Shown here in pieces: positions 20,014 to 31,246 of a stretch of 64,000 bases of DNA. The DNA lies in assembly GCF_014839805.1 (NCBI RefSeq), contig NC_051116.1, positions 3,224,001 through 3,288,000 on the forward strand, read 5' to 3'. A program made the position numbers and the translations under genes. Below the pieces are notes generated by a model. It was not told the origin of the DNA. It did not search any database and worked only from the letters and a program-made list of their open reading frames with translations. The DNA comes from Manduca sexta (Eukaryota; Arthropoda; Insecta; Lepidoptera; Sphingidae). The first letter of the stretch is position 1. Each line of letters begins with the position of its first letter.

Positions 20014-21627
20014 TATATATATACTTATATATAAATTGGTATAATTTCGCTGCGTAAAATTTTCGTCGACTCGTTGAGACGTCGCTCGATGTTACTATAT
20101 TCTGTCAGGTTGACAGGAGTTGCAGTGACGTGTGGGTGGTATAACTTAGAAACATGTGCCTTGACTTCGCAATGGCCGACCTGTCTATAAAGATGGGGCC
20201 ATATAAAAGTTAATAATAATTTTAATTATTAACTTAGGCCGAATTTTTACTCCATTTGTAACTGTATGCGCAAAGTATAAAATACAACGTATACTAGGAT
20301 GTTTGTTATTGATGCTAAGTTCTTTTTAAACGGGCTTGAACATTCGTTCCATAGATTTGCGGCGCGAGTTGCTGGCGGAATATGCAAATATATACAAATA
20401 ATTGTTTTAATTTTATTTTTCATATTTGAAACCTAAATGTTGTACTTAATTGGTTGATATTTTTAATATAAAATAAAAAATATATATGCCCATTATAAAA
20501 ATGAACCTTATTAGGACAATGTATTGCATAAATATTATGATATATATTTTTTTTAGAAATAATATTATTAATGTCAAAGAGATAGCTTCCGATTATTCCT
20601 CAAAATAAATGTATGTAAATAATTTTTATGAATTTATATTACGAAATTGTCTCTTATCTGTTTATCACAATATTTCGTATATATTTATTTTGAGAAATAC
20701 TATTCTAAAAATATGGTAGCGCGCCGTTTTGATAGCAATGAATGCCGTAAAATTATCGCATGATCATCTGTACCAATGCTTCGTCTCGAATAATACAATA
20801 TTTAATGCTATTAAACGTCAGTGTGGCCCCAGCATTCCCTATTGTTTTAACGCCATCTAAACTGACAGAATTATCAAATTTGAATAAAATCTACATACAT
20901 TAATGTCGAAGGTTGACCGTATACTTAGTTATAGAACGAATTTCCATACATTACGTGCATGATAATCGCTGTATGCAGACGCCAATAACGTTCGTCTACA
21001 TTTATTTTATGTCTGGCTGTCTGTTTTGATTGCCTTGGCTTTAGTGAATATTCGGCGGGAATGATTTTGGCTGTATGGGTTACGACTTTGGATTATTAAA
21101 AAGTTAAATGAAGCGATAATATGGAGAGATTATAAATTCGATTTTTAAAAATTAACATTGTTATTGAAATTGTTGTTTATTCGGCGCTTAAATTGGTGAA
21201 AAACGTTAAGTATTACTTGGCTTATTTTTTTTTCTTATTATTGGAATAAATTTAAGCAATTACTGGAAGATTTTTGACTTTGCAATTTAAAAAAAATACG
21301 AAGATTATTTTATGTAGAGTTACCTAACTTAAGACTTAGCAGTATGGTATTCTATCTTAGCCGTTTTTTTAATCCTCTGACTTTGTTACCAAAATCATTT
21401 TCTGTAAATTATTTATATCGTTTCATAAAATTGTTTTACGTTACTATAACAAGGTTTTATGTTATATTTTTCGCACTAATTGTAAATAACACATAATTCT
21501 ACGTTATATTCACAAAACATTCTAACAATTCCGAAAGAGAAATAAAGGAGGAACCGTGACTTACTTTTCTATATTTTAAATTTTTTTGACAAAGTAATAG
21601 ACAGCCAGCGATATGTCATTTATATCT
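20014..21627. other. Unassigned AT-rich sequence
   Basis: Long A/T runs, no open frame above 60 codons of interest, no recognised repeat. Nothing supports a gene. Confidence 0.5.
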
Positions 21628-21911
21628 AAACTAGTTGACCCGACAGACGTTGTCCCGTCTTAACTATGAATTTGCAGCGCGCATTCTATCAATCGCTGAC
21701 TGTTATTTCAAACAATTGACAGTTATATAAAATTTATATTTTCGTTAAGCTTTCTTAAATTTTCAATTTTTTTTCGCAATTTTTTTTTTCTTTCATAAGA
21801 ACCATCTCCTGACAATAACAAAGACAAAAAAAATTAATGAAATCGGTCCAGCCGTTCACGCGTGATGGCGTGACCAAGGGAAATAGGGATTCATTTTTAT
21901 ATATATAGATG
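21628..21911 (-). repeat. Family H interspersed repeat, copy 1
   Basis: Starts ACTAGTTGACCCGACAGACG and ends with TCGGTCCAGCCGTTCACGCG, GTGACCAAGGG and a TATATATAGAT tract. Strand is set so that the copy at 38720 is plus. A very common lepidopteran repeat; it has no open frame. Confidence 0.65.
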
Positions 21912-22201
21912 ACAAGTAAACCCAAGCAAGACGCATATAGATAGTTTAATATTCGCCTGCGGAGAAAATAAGTCGTGTGTATTCAAAGTCTACGTGCTTG
22001 AGGGCTGTGATGACGTCACCGGTGAAGGGCAAACTTTTACAATGAATACACATCCATTCGTGATGAATTTTCATCGAGGCTTTGTTTGTGATTATAGGAA
22101 CAGGTTTCTGCGCGCACTGCCGCCTTCGAAGATTGTCCGCGTAAAAGAATTCTGAGTAAAGTTGCTAAGTATTGCTAAAATTATAACAACTTTTCCGATA
22201 T

Positions 22202-22272
22202 TCCAGTTCTAACAAGCCGGCATAATTGTGTTGACTGTTGAAGGGTAATAATCAAAGTCTAAAAAAAAAATA
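22202..22272 (+). repeat. Family B internal fragment with A run
   Basis: TCCAGTTCTAACAAGCCGGC, ATAATTGTGTTGACTGTTG and AGGGTAATAATC, then ten A. Both ends of the element are missing. Confidence 0.55.
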
Positions 22273-22326
22273 AAGCGAAAAAATTACTTTTAGTTTAAAG
22301 TCGAAATTTGCATAAACATAGACCCA

Positions 22327-22555
22327 CTTATACATAGACCTTATTTATCTAAGGACGGAGCATTGCTGTGATAACAAGTCTGTTTCACAGCTTTGTTTAT
22401 CTGACAGCCAATTAGATTCAAGTTGTATCTCAATATTAGCCAATCACAACGGCCATGTCTAAGCACTGTGAAAGCTGCCATGCTGTCAGCACTGAGAAAC
22501 AGACTTGTTATTACATCAATGCTCCGTCCTTAGATAAATAACGTCTATGAATAAG
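22327..22555. mobile_element. MITE with 60-bp terminal inverted repeats
   Basis: Arms 22327-22386 and 22496-22555 match at 56 of 60 positions when one is reverse-complemented; the conserved core is TTATTTATCTAAGGACGGAG. The interior of about 110 bp holds smaller inverted motifs (CTGACAG/CTGTCAG) and a CCAAT box. No open frame and no clear target duplication were found, so the superfamily is unresolved. Confidence 0.8.
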
Positions 22556-22634
22556 AGGGAAAATCTGTAACTAAGTATTTTTTAACAGTAATAATCATAC
22601 GACCATACCTACATTTTCTATCACACCATTACAG

Positions 22635-22790
22635 AGAAATCTGGTGCAGCTCGGCCATTTAATCGTCATAACTCAGTTTACAATCGTTTTAATATTCATG
22701 AACGCCTGCGGCCGCAGCGCTGAATCACTACACATTTTTACCTCCCAAATTCATGTTCTTAATGGGTGTTTAATGAAGTCACAACGGATT
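22635..22790 (+). other. Possible exon remnant with a hydrophobic segment (speculative)
   Basis: A pyrimidine-rich run ends in CACACCATTACAG at 22634, an acceptor-like site. The following frame is open to the family B junction and encodes LIVITQFTIVLIFMNACG, a plausible membrane segment. It has no ATG start at its left end and no recognised homology. It could equally be chance. Confidence 0.15.
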
Positions 22791-22893
22791 GTTGGTGGCA
22801 GGATGTATTTTATATCCGCTCGGATAGCGACCGCCGTACAAATGTGTTAAAGCCCGCTATAGTAGCCCACGTAAGTGTGTTGCATTCCGGAAT
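22790..22893 (+). mobile_element. Family B, 5' part only
   Basis: GTTGGTGGCAGGATGTATTT to GTGTGTTGCATTCCGGAATC. The element breaks off exactly where the CA-rich tail of a reversed family C SINE begins. Confidence 0.75.
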
Positions 22894-23149
22894 CACACAC
22901 ACACACATTACGCATTTATCCCCGAAGGGGTATGCAGAGGCGTAACCAACCCACTTTTCGCCAAGTGTGTTCCGTCCCAGGATGTGATAAGGGGCGAGCC
23001 TATCGTCATATCAGGCACAAATTCCAAACTCCGGGCTAATATTGAGCAGAAAAACCCAAATATCACTTTGCCCGACTCGGGATTCGAACTCAGGACCTCA
23101 GAGCGCTATTGTACCGGACATGCAATACAACTACGCCACCGAGGCAGTA
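22894..23149 (-). mobile_element. Family C tRNA-derived SINE, complete
   Basis: Reversed, from a CACACACACACATTACGCAT tail to ACGCCACCGAGGCAG (head). B-box reads GGGATTCGAACTC on the plus strand near 23078. Frame 22984-23172 over it is spurious. Confidence 0.85.
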
Positions 23150-23156
23150 AAAATAT

Positions 23157-23467
23157 AAATAACCGCGATTAAATCCGAGAAATCGTTTATTTTAATGTCT
23201 AACATTCGCGTTTTTTTTTATTGCTTTGAATGACGAGATGAGCTTGCCGTTCGCCTGATGGTAAGTGATAGACCACCCATAAACAGTAGAAACACCTTCC
23301 AACATCTTGAATTACCAAGTATTGTTTGGTATTTCACTGCGCTCGCCATCCTGAGACGTGAGATGATAAGTCTCATTATGTCCAGTAGTTACACTGGCTA
23401 CAATGTCCTTCAAACCGGAACACAATAGTGATTACACACTGACTTGCGTAAACATAAGAAATCATTC
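23157..23467 (+). repeat. Family F unit split by a family A insertion
   Basis: The left half (23161-23210) ends TGTCTAACATTCGCG and the right half resumes at 23445 with GCGTAAACATAAGAAATCAT. Other copies (24103, 25951) have these halves joined, so the minus-strand family A sequence at 23211-23441 is a later insertion. Confidence 0.75.
23211..23441 (-). mobile_element. Family A, 5'-truncated, inserted in family F
   Basis: The nine-T run at 23211-23219 is the reversed A tail; the stem-loop reads CGCCTGATGGTAAGTG. The copy stops at ATAGTGATTACACACTGA, lacking about 75 bp of head. Flanks are the two halves of one family F unit. Confidence 0.85.
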
Positions 23468-23921
23468 TGGCATTCACAAATTAATTTAACAGTTTTTTTG
23501 TGGTTTTTCCTATCACCTTGATTGCCCATGATTTAAATACCTAGAGTTTACTATCACATCATGGGACAACATAAAATCATCCGTGTGTCCACACATGAAT
23601 GAAAAGTAATCCGAGCCTAAATTGTACTTAAACAACTGTTAAATGTTAAATGACCTTTTCGAACCCGAGACCTCACGGTTCACAGCCCACGGTACTAGAC
23701 AAAGGCGAAATTAAGAAGGATAGCTATCACAAGATTAAGTTACCCTATTTACTGAATTAATAGCCGCCTCAAAGATTTTTCTCTTTTTGAAGTCTCTCAT
23801 TTAGATAGGAATATTGGACCTCTAAGTGTAGTGTTGTGACGATTTCGGTTTTATTTTCGACCGATTTAATTTGTGATTAAAATTTTATCGGCGATGTTTC
23901 GGCTATAAACATATAAAATAC

Positions 23922-24062
23922 TAGCGACCGGCCTCGGCTTCGTACGGGTATTTATCTACAGTCACATAACTGCTGGTGGCCACCAAACTTCACAAGATGA
24001 ATCAACTGATGATTATATAACATTTTTCTTTAAATCGGTCCAGCCATTTTGAAGTTTATAGG
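23922..24062 (+). repeat. Family M-like repeat, short
   Basis: ACTAGCGACCGGCCTCGGCT at the left and AAATCGGTCCAGCCATTTTG near the right (24035-24054), the same architecture as family M with a different interior. Confidence 0.4.
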
Positions 24063-24102
24063 AGATTGAAATTAAACTAAAATTAAATTAAACTAAAAAA
24101 AA

Positions 24103-24186
24103 ACAAAAAACCGCGATAGAATCCGAAAAAATTAGTTTAATTTCAATGTCTAACATTCGCGTAAACATAAGAAATCATTATTTATA
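24103..24186 (+). repeat. Family F unit
   Basis: Uninterrupted reference copy: AAACCGCGATAGAATCCGAA through GTCTAACATTCGCGTAAACA to AGAAATCATTA. Confidence 0.65.
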
Positions 24187-24248
24187 GGAGATATATATAT
24201 ACACACTTTTATTTTCGAATATAATACATAGATCGCGGGTGCAATTTT

Positions 24249-24484
24249 GCTAGTGGTAGGATATATTTTATATCCCGGATAGCGACCACCGTGTACATGG
24301 TGTTAAAACCCGCCATAGTGTGTCGTGTTCCGGGATCAACCTGTGTATATCCGGATCTAACAGGCCGGCATAATTATGTCGACTTTTGAGGGGTAATCAT
24401 CTCTCGTCAATCGACAGTTTATTTGACCCCCACCACTTACCATCAGGTGCAGTGGGGTCACTTTGTCATGCACGTTTAAAAAAC
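24249..24484 (+). mobile_element. Family B SINE-like element
   Basis: Head CTAGTGGTAGGATATATTTT, body, then the 3' stem-loop CACTTACCATCAGGTG within ACCCC..GGGGT, then CACGTTTAAAAAA. An internal stretch before GTGTCGTGTTCC is deleted. Confidence 0.85.
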
Positions 24485-24732
24485 TAACAATCCGCTAACT
24501 TGTTCCGAGTTTGGATGTTCTAAAATTATTTCTTGTAGTTTATATTAAGATAACTATATTATGCATTTATGTGGAGTGTGCACCAGAATTCCAACTAGCA
24601 ACACCAGCTAGAACTTTTAATTAACAAACACTGGATGACATCGTACTATGCTCGTCTAATGCATTAGATTTAATCTCTTTAAGTTTCATAATTGCACTGG
24701 CTACGATGTTTTAAATCAGTATAATATAATGG

Positions 24733-24968
24733 ACTAGTTGACCCGACAGACGTTGTCCCGTCTTAACTGTGAATTTGTAGCGCGCATTTTGTCAATCACT
24801 GACAGTTATTTCAAAGTATTGACAGTTATATAAAATTAATATTTACGTTAAGTTTTCTTAAATTTTCTAATTTTCCACGCAATTTTTTGAATTTTTTCTT
24901 TCATAACACCCTTCGGACAATAACAAACACAACAAAAAAAAATGTGAAATCGGTCCAGCCGTTCAGTA
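24733..24968 (-). repeat. Family H, copy 2
   Basis: Same start as copy 1 (ACTAGTTGACCCGACAGACG at 24734) and the same AATCGGTCCAGCCGTTCA near 24949. It is cut short there, where family B sequence takes over from 24985. Confidence 0.65.
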
Positions 24969-24984
24969 ATAATCAAAACTGATG

Positions 24985-25206
24985 CAGATATTTATATTCG
25001 TGCGGATAGTGACCATCCATAAGGTGTAACACCCGCCATGATGGCCCACGTATGTGTCGCATTCCGGGGCCAGCCTTTGTTTATCCAGCGTAATTGTATT
25101 GATTGGTAACGGATTATGATTTCTCGTCAGTCGACACTTTATCTGGACTTTACTTCACATCAGGTCCCGTGGGTTCATTTTCCCTTGCCCGTATAGAAAT
25201 GAAAAA
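24985..25206 (+). mobile_element. Family B, diverged
   Basis: GATATTTATATTCGTGCGGA, AACACCCGCCATGATGGCCC, CGTCAGTCGACACTTTATCT. Head and stem-loop are both eroded. It starts next to the truncated end of a family H repeat. Confidence 0.65.
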
Positions 25207-25734
25207 CTAAATAAAACAGTATCTTCCATACGATACTTACAACGAATATCAACCTGTGGCGAATGGTCCATATAATCCGATACCTGTCGGCTTACCTTTA
25301 TGTTGAATATAATTATCATTAGAACGATTCGCTGACATTCATATAAATATTAGCACCTGTATGTTGTGTCGGGTTCATTTTCGGAAAATTCCACTTTTCG
25401 CCACTGATATCAACACAAACTACAAGTCGTTTAAATTTCTGGCATTCGGACATTCGGGCATATGCATTCCCATCCCTATTTCCAACTTTATCCGATAAAA
25501 AAGGAATTTAATTACATTTGCCCCTCGCCAGATTGTTGCTTGATTTTGTACTTTATAATTTTGTTTAATTGAATTAATGCTAAATGGGGACATGAGGTCC
25601 TCAATCAATGTAACGTTAATACATTTTTCAGACTTTAAAGGTCATTTAATACTGCTGGTGCTGATTAGGGATCGCCGTGAGGTTTACCATGAAGCTCGTC
25701 TAGTCATATTCGTAGGATGAAAAATGAGGTTTTA

Positions 25735-25820
25735 GACAGGCCGGCATAATTATGTCGACTGACGAAGGGTAATTAATAATTATCTCTCGTCAGGCATTTT
25801 GCCGTTTACTTATAAAAATA
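25735..25820 (+). repeat. Family B internal fragment
   Basis: GACAGGCCGGCATAATTATG, TCGACTGACGAAGGGTAA and ATTATCTCTCGTCAGGCATT. TAATTA is duplicated internally. Confidence 0.55.
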
Positions 25821-25907
25821 GTCACATATTAAACTACTACTAGACTTGGCTGACGTCCTATTAGTAACAGCTTTGATACCTCAGCAATTGTATTAGACTA
25901 CTGACTA

Positions 25908-26130
25908 CTGATTTCTTATTTTTACGCGAATGTTAGACATTAGTATCGCGATAAAATCTGAAAAATAGTTTAATATTAATTTCTAACATTCGCGTAAACA
26001 TAAGAAATTAAAATTAAATTATTTTTCGGATTTTATCGCGCTTTTAATATCTTACTTTTTCTCCCTGACGTTTCGAAGACTTTGCAGCCTTCATGGTCAC
26101 GGGGGGGACTGAGGTGTTGTTCATCAGCAA
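25908..26130. repeat. Family F palindrome: one unit inside an inverted unit
   Basis: A reversed F unit starts at 25908 (TTACGCGAATGTTAGACATT) and is interrupted by a forward unit (about 25945-26005, TATCGCGATAAAATCTG to ACATTCGCGTAAACATAAG). The reversed unit then continues (ATTATTTTTCGGATTTTATC, GACGTTTCGAAGACTTTGCA, GGTCACGGGG). Arms 25921-25937 and 25982-25998 pair perfectly. Confidence 0.6.
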
Positions 26131-26218
26131 AATTAAAGTTACAATATCTACAGTCAGTAAATATTGTAAGTTTGACTTTAAAATCCGAAAAATAGTTTAA
26201 TTTTAACAAAGTATACTA

Positions 26219-26345
26219 TTAATATTATTAAAACTTACGCGAGAAATATTAAATTAGTCGAAAACAATATGGTTTTACTCACGTTAAAAAGTAATCGGAA
26301 TCGCCGACCAGTTTCGACCTATTAAATAGATCATCCTCAGGGGCG
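26219..26345. repeat. Family G, one arm plus different downstream sequence
   Basis: Shares ATTAAATTAGTCGAAAACAA and TGGTTTTACTCACGT with 2897-2934, then diverges into GTAATCGGAATCGCCGACCA and ATCCTCAGGGGCGAGTGCT. The second arm is absent. Confidence 0.5.
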
Positions 26346-26859
26346 AGTGCTAAGAGGACGTCGCGTCGCGGAGTAAAAGTATACTATTAGCGGAGGAAGT
26401 GCGTTTACCACCACTGCATAGCTTCAAGAGAAGAGCAGATCCTTCTTGGGTACTGAACTCAAGACTGTAGTTACTTGTACGCAACACTACGAGGCCCAGG
26501 TCTCACTGTGATAATTAGTATCTTTATCAGGAGGTTACGCGCGACCTGCCCGGCGCAGATACGGGTAATCCGGTAATTTGTTGCTCTCAGCAATCTGAAC
26601 GGTCCTAGGGTAGGTGTACAATGGAATTATAATTTTGGGTCCTTTGTCGGTTGTTATCATACCTTTATAGGAATAAGTGGAGATATAAATGCATTTTTGG
26701 TAGTCATTTTGAATTATTTTTTATCTGTTAACGTTTAATTGTTCTTAAGTATTTAAATAAATAATTGAGACTTTAAAAAATCAAATGTACTTTTCAGGGA
26801 TAGAATAGGCTTACGTATAAAATTACATCTGTGTGCCAAATTTCATTCAAATTCAATAA

Positions 26860-27176
26860 TAACAGCCCTGTATTATATACTGCTCTACTGCTGGGCACGG
26901 GCCTCCTCTACTACTGAGAGGGACTAGTCCTTAGTCCACCACGCTGGCCTAGTGCAGATTGGTAGACTTCACACACCCTCAAAATTCCTATAGAGACCTT
27001 CTTAGGTATGCAGGTTTGGTCATGAGGTTTTTCCTTCACCGTTAAAGCAAGCGATAATTTACAAAGAATACACACATCGTTTTAGAAAAGTCAGAGGTGT
27101 GTGCCCTTGGGATTCGAACCTGCAAATTTTCCTCTGGACAGTCCGTTCCACACCCAAATAGTCTACCGCAGCTTTA
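26860..27176 (-). mobile_element. Family E tRNA-derived SINE, complete
   Basis: Runs from AACAGCCCTGTATTATATAC (3' end) to the reversed tRNA-like head ending GTCTACCGCAGC. The reversed B-box is GGGATTCGAACC near 27110. The frame 27097-27330 is spurious. Confidence 0.85.
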
Positions 27177-27424
27177 CAGCATATGTAAAGCAAAAATTCT
27201 GAATATCATAAATATTTACTTTTCGTATATAAAATATTTTGCTGAAGGAATTTCTGATACGTTTTTCTATCAAAACTCTGAGGGTTTGACAGACCGAGGC
27301 AGTAAGTCGATGACAGTACCGATTGTGTGATAGGTAAAATATTCACGAATGTATATCTGTAGTCAGTGTTAGTTCTCTTTATTTAATCAATATCGCTTCA
27401 GTTTCTAACAATATTTTAATATCA

Positions 27425-27480
27425 AAAAAGCTGTACGGAATCCTTAGTACGCGAGTCCAAATCGCACAGTCCAGTTTTGT
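27425..27480. repeat. Short repeat end
   Basis: CTGTACGGAATCCTTAGTAC and GCGAGTCCAAATCGCAC resemble a repeat end common in Lepidoptera. No second end was found. Confidence 0.35.
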
Positions 27481-27904
27481 TTAGTCACAGGGTTAGGCTA
27501 GTTTTGCACTGTCACATTCTAACTTTCAAAAAGTTACCTTCCTCAAGACACCGATAGTGAGCACCCACCTTAGCCAGCGGTTTCCACAACGATCCTTCTT
27601 GGTTGCGCGAACAGACAGACAGATGGGGCGGCGGGCTAGTTGTTATATTCTATACCTACTTAGAATGGATTTATGTGTTCAAAGTAAAAGGATAACCGAA
27701 ATTGTATATGTATACATTTTTAAGGGTAGGTAGGATTCTAATATATATTTCGCAAAGTTATATGCCATGTAACGGGGCAAACCTATTTGCAATATAATTG
27801 TTTTGTTTTGATTTTTTTTATGTTCTGTTTTATTTTCCTATGAGATTTTTTTTGTTCTGTTGCAGGAATCGAATCGGGACCCTCACTGCGTGATTCAATC
27901 GTCG

Positions 27905-27952
27905 GCAGACACGTCGGCAGTTGACACAATAATTCCGGCCTGTTGGATTCAT
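27905..27952 (-). repeat. Family B internal fragment
   Basis: Only GGCAGTTGACACAATAATTC and CGGCCTGTTGGA remain. Confidence 0.4.
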
Positions 27953-28045
27953 GTTGTTTTTATTAACCAATATAAATTGCAACACTAAGTAACTATCGAA
28001 TGTTAGTTGCAATCATGCTGATTCGACGCAACTCTGCTTGAAAAC

Positions 28046-28302
28046 AAAACACTAACTACGCCTTCATCTCGCAAGGGATAGACAGAAGGTGCAACCAATC
28101 CATTGCAATTTTCGCCAATTGTGTTTCGTCCCATGATGTGATAGGGGGCCAACTTGTCGCCATTTTAGACACCAATTTAAAACCCCGGGCTGATACTGAG
28201 CAGAAAAACGAAATATCAGTTTTCTCGACACGGGATTTGAACCTAAAATCTAAAAGCCGTTGTCTTATAGCGTTCGCAAAACACTGACGCCATCAAGACC
28301 TA
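28046..28302 (-). mobile_element. Family C SINE, diverged
   Basis: TTCGTCCCATGATGTGATAG, CTGATACTGAGCAGAAAAAC and GACACGGGATTTGAACC (B-box region, plus strand) in the reversed family order. Confidence 0.75.
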
Positions 28303-28715
28303 ACTTACAAGGTATTTTCCCATACCAATGTTACAAAAAATATAATGTATACATTCCGTAAAAGTTTTAATAACCAGCTCAGAAATACTAAACTAAATAT
28401 TAAAGTTGGCAACACAAAAATTATTCCCTATTTTAGTAAGGAGCCAGTTAGCGCTCAGTTTAATTTGGCCAAATCCCGCGGGAACCCATTATGAATATTC
28501 CAGTTTCACTCGGCTTTCAAATAGGAGATGACGGGCAAGTGGTGACCTGGGACTGTCTGGTGTTTGGATAGTCGGGAGAGTTTAGCTGGGTTGAGTATGA
28601 TGGGAGATAGAATGTAAATGTCATGTTTTATAGCATACACTGAGTTGTATTACACTACAATATACCTAGTACAGACCTCGTTCTTCCTTCAATTAGGCTA
28701 TGCTTAGTAGAAAGA

Positions 28716-28895
28716 TTTTTTGTATTGCATTGAATGACGAGACGAGCTTGCTGTTTGTCTGATGGTAAGTGATAGGACCGCCAATAAACAGTTAAAACAC
28801 CATCCAACACATTAAATTACGAAGTATTGTTTTGGTATTCCACTGCGCTCGCCATCCTGAGATATGAGATGTTAAGTCTTATTATGTTCAGTTAC
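28716..28895 (-). mobile_element. Family A, 5'-truncated
   Basis: TTTTTTGTATTGCATTGAAT (A tail, reversed) through CTGATGGTAAGTGATAGGAC and GCGCTCGCCATCCTGAGATA, ending at TATGTTCAGTTAC. Roughly the 5' 110 bp is missing. Confidence 0.8.
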
Positions 28896-29337
28896 ATAGT
28901 TTAGGCCAATATTCTCAAAAACAACAAACAATTATACATTAAACAACAGACTAATAAAACATACGGCAAATATAATTATTAATCGTTATATTTTTTAATT
29001 CTTAACGTTCATAGTGAAATAAATGTAAGAATACCTAAGTATATAATACTATAAACATTCACTATAATTTCAACACTAAGACATTTTGGTTTATAAAATT
29101 AACATAATAATTTCTTAATTTACCTTATATCACTTCCAGGCACTTTCAACCATCCATCTCTATTGAAGACTCCCGAACAAGAGCGTTGTAACGTTACACT
29201 TTTAAAATCGTAGGTTATCGTATATTGCCAGTATTTTACAGCATTTTAAATATATGCTGACAATTCTAAATTACAATTTATAAATACCAACAATTTTAAA
29301 TTAATACCTAACAACTGGTTTGTTATAACATACATTT

Positions 29338-29592
29338 GCTTGTGGCAGGATATATTTTATATCCGTCCGGATAGCGACCACTGTACACGAGATATTGAAA
29401 CTCGCCATAGTGGCCCACGTAAGTGTCCCGTTCCGGGATCAGCCTGTGTATATCCGCCGGTTGCAACAGGCCGGCATAATTGTGTCGACTGTCGAGGGGT
29501 AATCGTTTCTCGTCACTCTATATTCTGTTGGACTCCACTCTACTTACTATCAGGTGCGGTAGAGTCACTTTGTCGTGGCAGTATAAAAAAAC
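29338..29592 (+). mobile_element. Family B SINE-like element, complete
   Basis: GCTTGTGGCAGGATATATTT to GCAGTATAAAAAA. The 3' stem-loop is TACTTACTATCAGGTG within GACTC..GAGTC, a variant outer stem that still pairs. Frame 29340-29603 is spurious. Confidence 0.85.
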
Positions 29593-30027
29593 TATTAACT
29601 TGACTGAGTAAAACTTTTACGATAGCCTAGTTGGGAATGGAACGGAATGCCAAGGCGATAGTCCTAAACGACTGAAAGATATGTTACACATAAACTTAAA
29701 CCTAGATTGACATGAACTACTTTTTAATCTCGGCAAAATACTTATACTTTATATTTATAAGGAGAGTAATGTTTAGTTAAAATCTAATTGAACACAAAAG
29801 AGTAGTTTAACTTAAGTAAGTGATGTTTTATTTAACGAATAGACTATCACATCATAGCACAAGAATCACCGGGAATAAACTCTGCCTATCCTTAGGATAT
29901 ACTTCCAATTTCGAAATCTCAATCTTGTCAATTGTTTGTTTAATTTGAGAGGCAAATAGACGGTCGTTTGTAAGAAAACATTACGTGACGTCGCATTGAG
30001 AGATCGGATCGTATTTCGGAAGTGAAG

Positions 30028-30136
30028 ATGACCTTGTCTTCTCTACAATATTTGGTTAGCAGCTTATACATTTTTATTCTTTTTGCTCTACTTTTTAGCC
30101 AAAATTATAGCTGGAGGCTATCCCTAACTTTATGTT
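30028..30136 (+). other. Possible first coding exon with a signal-like N-terminus (speculative)
   Basis: ATG at 30028 opens a frame with a strongly hydrophobic stretch (YLVSSLYIFILFALLFSQNY) and meets GTAAGT at 30137, a consensus donor. A CRE-like TGACGTCG lies 42 bp upstream (29986). The frame runs on to 30225 if unspliced. There is no positive charge before the hydrophobic core and no homology recognised. Confidence 0.15.
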
Positions 30137-30447
30137 GTAAGTTATATATAATTCTAATAACAAAACAGTTGATGCCAGAAACGCTGGCTTGTAAAACCAT
30201 GGCCATTATTTTAATAGGCAGTTAAAGTTTTAATTAGTTATATATTTTTAATGTCTTTGTGGTCATGGGCGTTCTTCAACCACATGGTTTTAAGGAGTGG
30301 AGCTTTCGAGCATTAAGTTAGTCGGGTCCCTGCTAGGTGGATGGTCTCTCGGCTTGATAATGTTTACTATGTCTTGATATTCATTAAATAATCGTTTCTT
30401 GAAGTGGGACCTACATATTATTTATAATTTTACTACTTTTTGTATTT

Positions 30448-30583
30448 TATCGCGGTTTCTATATGTTAATTTTCTCTCTACGTTTTGAAGACTTTGCTGC
30501 TTTCGTGGTCACGGGGTGGACAACCGCGATCAAATCCTAAAAATAGTTTTTAATGTCTAACATTCGCGTAAACATAAGAAATC
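30448..30583. repeat. Family F, reversed then forward unit
   Basis: ATTTTATCGCGGTTTCTATA and GTGGTCACGGGG are followed directly by CAACCGCGATCAAATCCTAA and TAACATTCGCGTAAACATAA. Another inverted pairing of the same family. Confidence 0.55.
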
Positions 30584-31030
30584 TTTATACATATTATTTG
30601 TTACTTAATACGTGTTGTGTCCATAATTTCATGTAGGATTTATGAAAATTTTAACTCGCGTAGCTTTGTCGCATATAAACTATAATTCCGTACTGTATAT
30701 TTAAAATATCTTACCCCGTATATATCCCTTATTTATTTATTTTTCGTAATTAAAATAATAATGATGAATAAAAGCTATTGAAAACTTTCCCGTTGTTCTC
30801 TGCAAATTTTTGTTTTCAATAATCATTAAGAGATGGCGCTGTAACATATATTTAAATTAATTTTATTTCTCAAGACGTCCGTATGGTGGCGCTACGGTGT
30901 AATATGTATTGCAGTTAAATCCATTTCCTAACAAGTATCGAAGGATAGGGGCTTCGATTCTCGAATTAAGCAATTTTATGAACGTTATATTTAACTAGTT
31001 TGTGTGATTTGTGGTAGACTATAGTATCCC

Positions 31031-31140
31031 AAAGGGGTAGATAGAGATGCAAATAGTGCACCTACTCTTTGCTATATGTGTTCTGTCCCATGATGTCTAA
31101 GGAGGCGAGCCTATCGCCTTATCGATCAACCATGAACACT
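31031..31140 (-). repeat. Family C SINE, 3' fragment
   Basis: CCAAAGGGGTAGATAGAGAT, TGTTCTGTCCCATGATGTCT and GGCGAGCCTATCGCC, reversed. Confidence 0.6.
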
Positions 31141-31175
31141 AAAGTCTTCAACTTTGGAAGAACATTATAATATAA

Positions 31176-31246
31176 AAAACCACGATACAATTCATAAAAT
31201 AGTATAATTTCAACATCTAACATTTGCATAAACATAAAAAATCATT
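31176..31246 (+). repeat. Family F, diverged unit
   Basis: AAAAAACCACGATACAATTC, then ATCTAACATTTGCATAAACA and AAAAATCATTA. Confidence 0.5.

Noticed and set aside
22644..22850. 68-aa frame taken as a complete protein
   Set aside because: It needs a GTG start and runs into a family B element, so it cannot be a complete gene; only a weak exon possibility is kept.
29340..29603. 87-aa open frame
   Set aside because: It is entirely inside a family B element and similar frames arise in other copies by chance.
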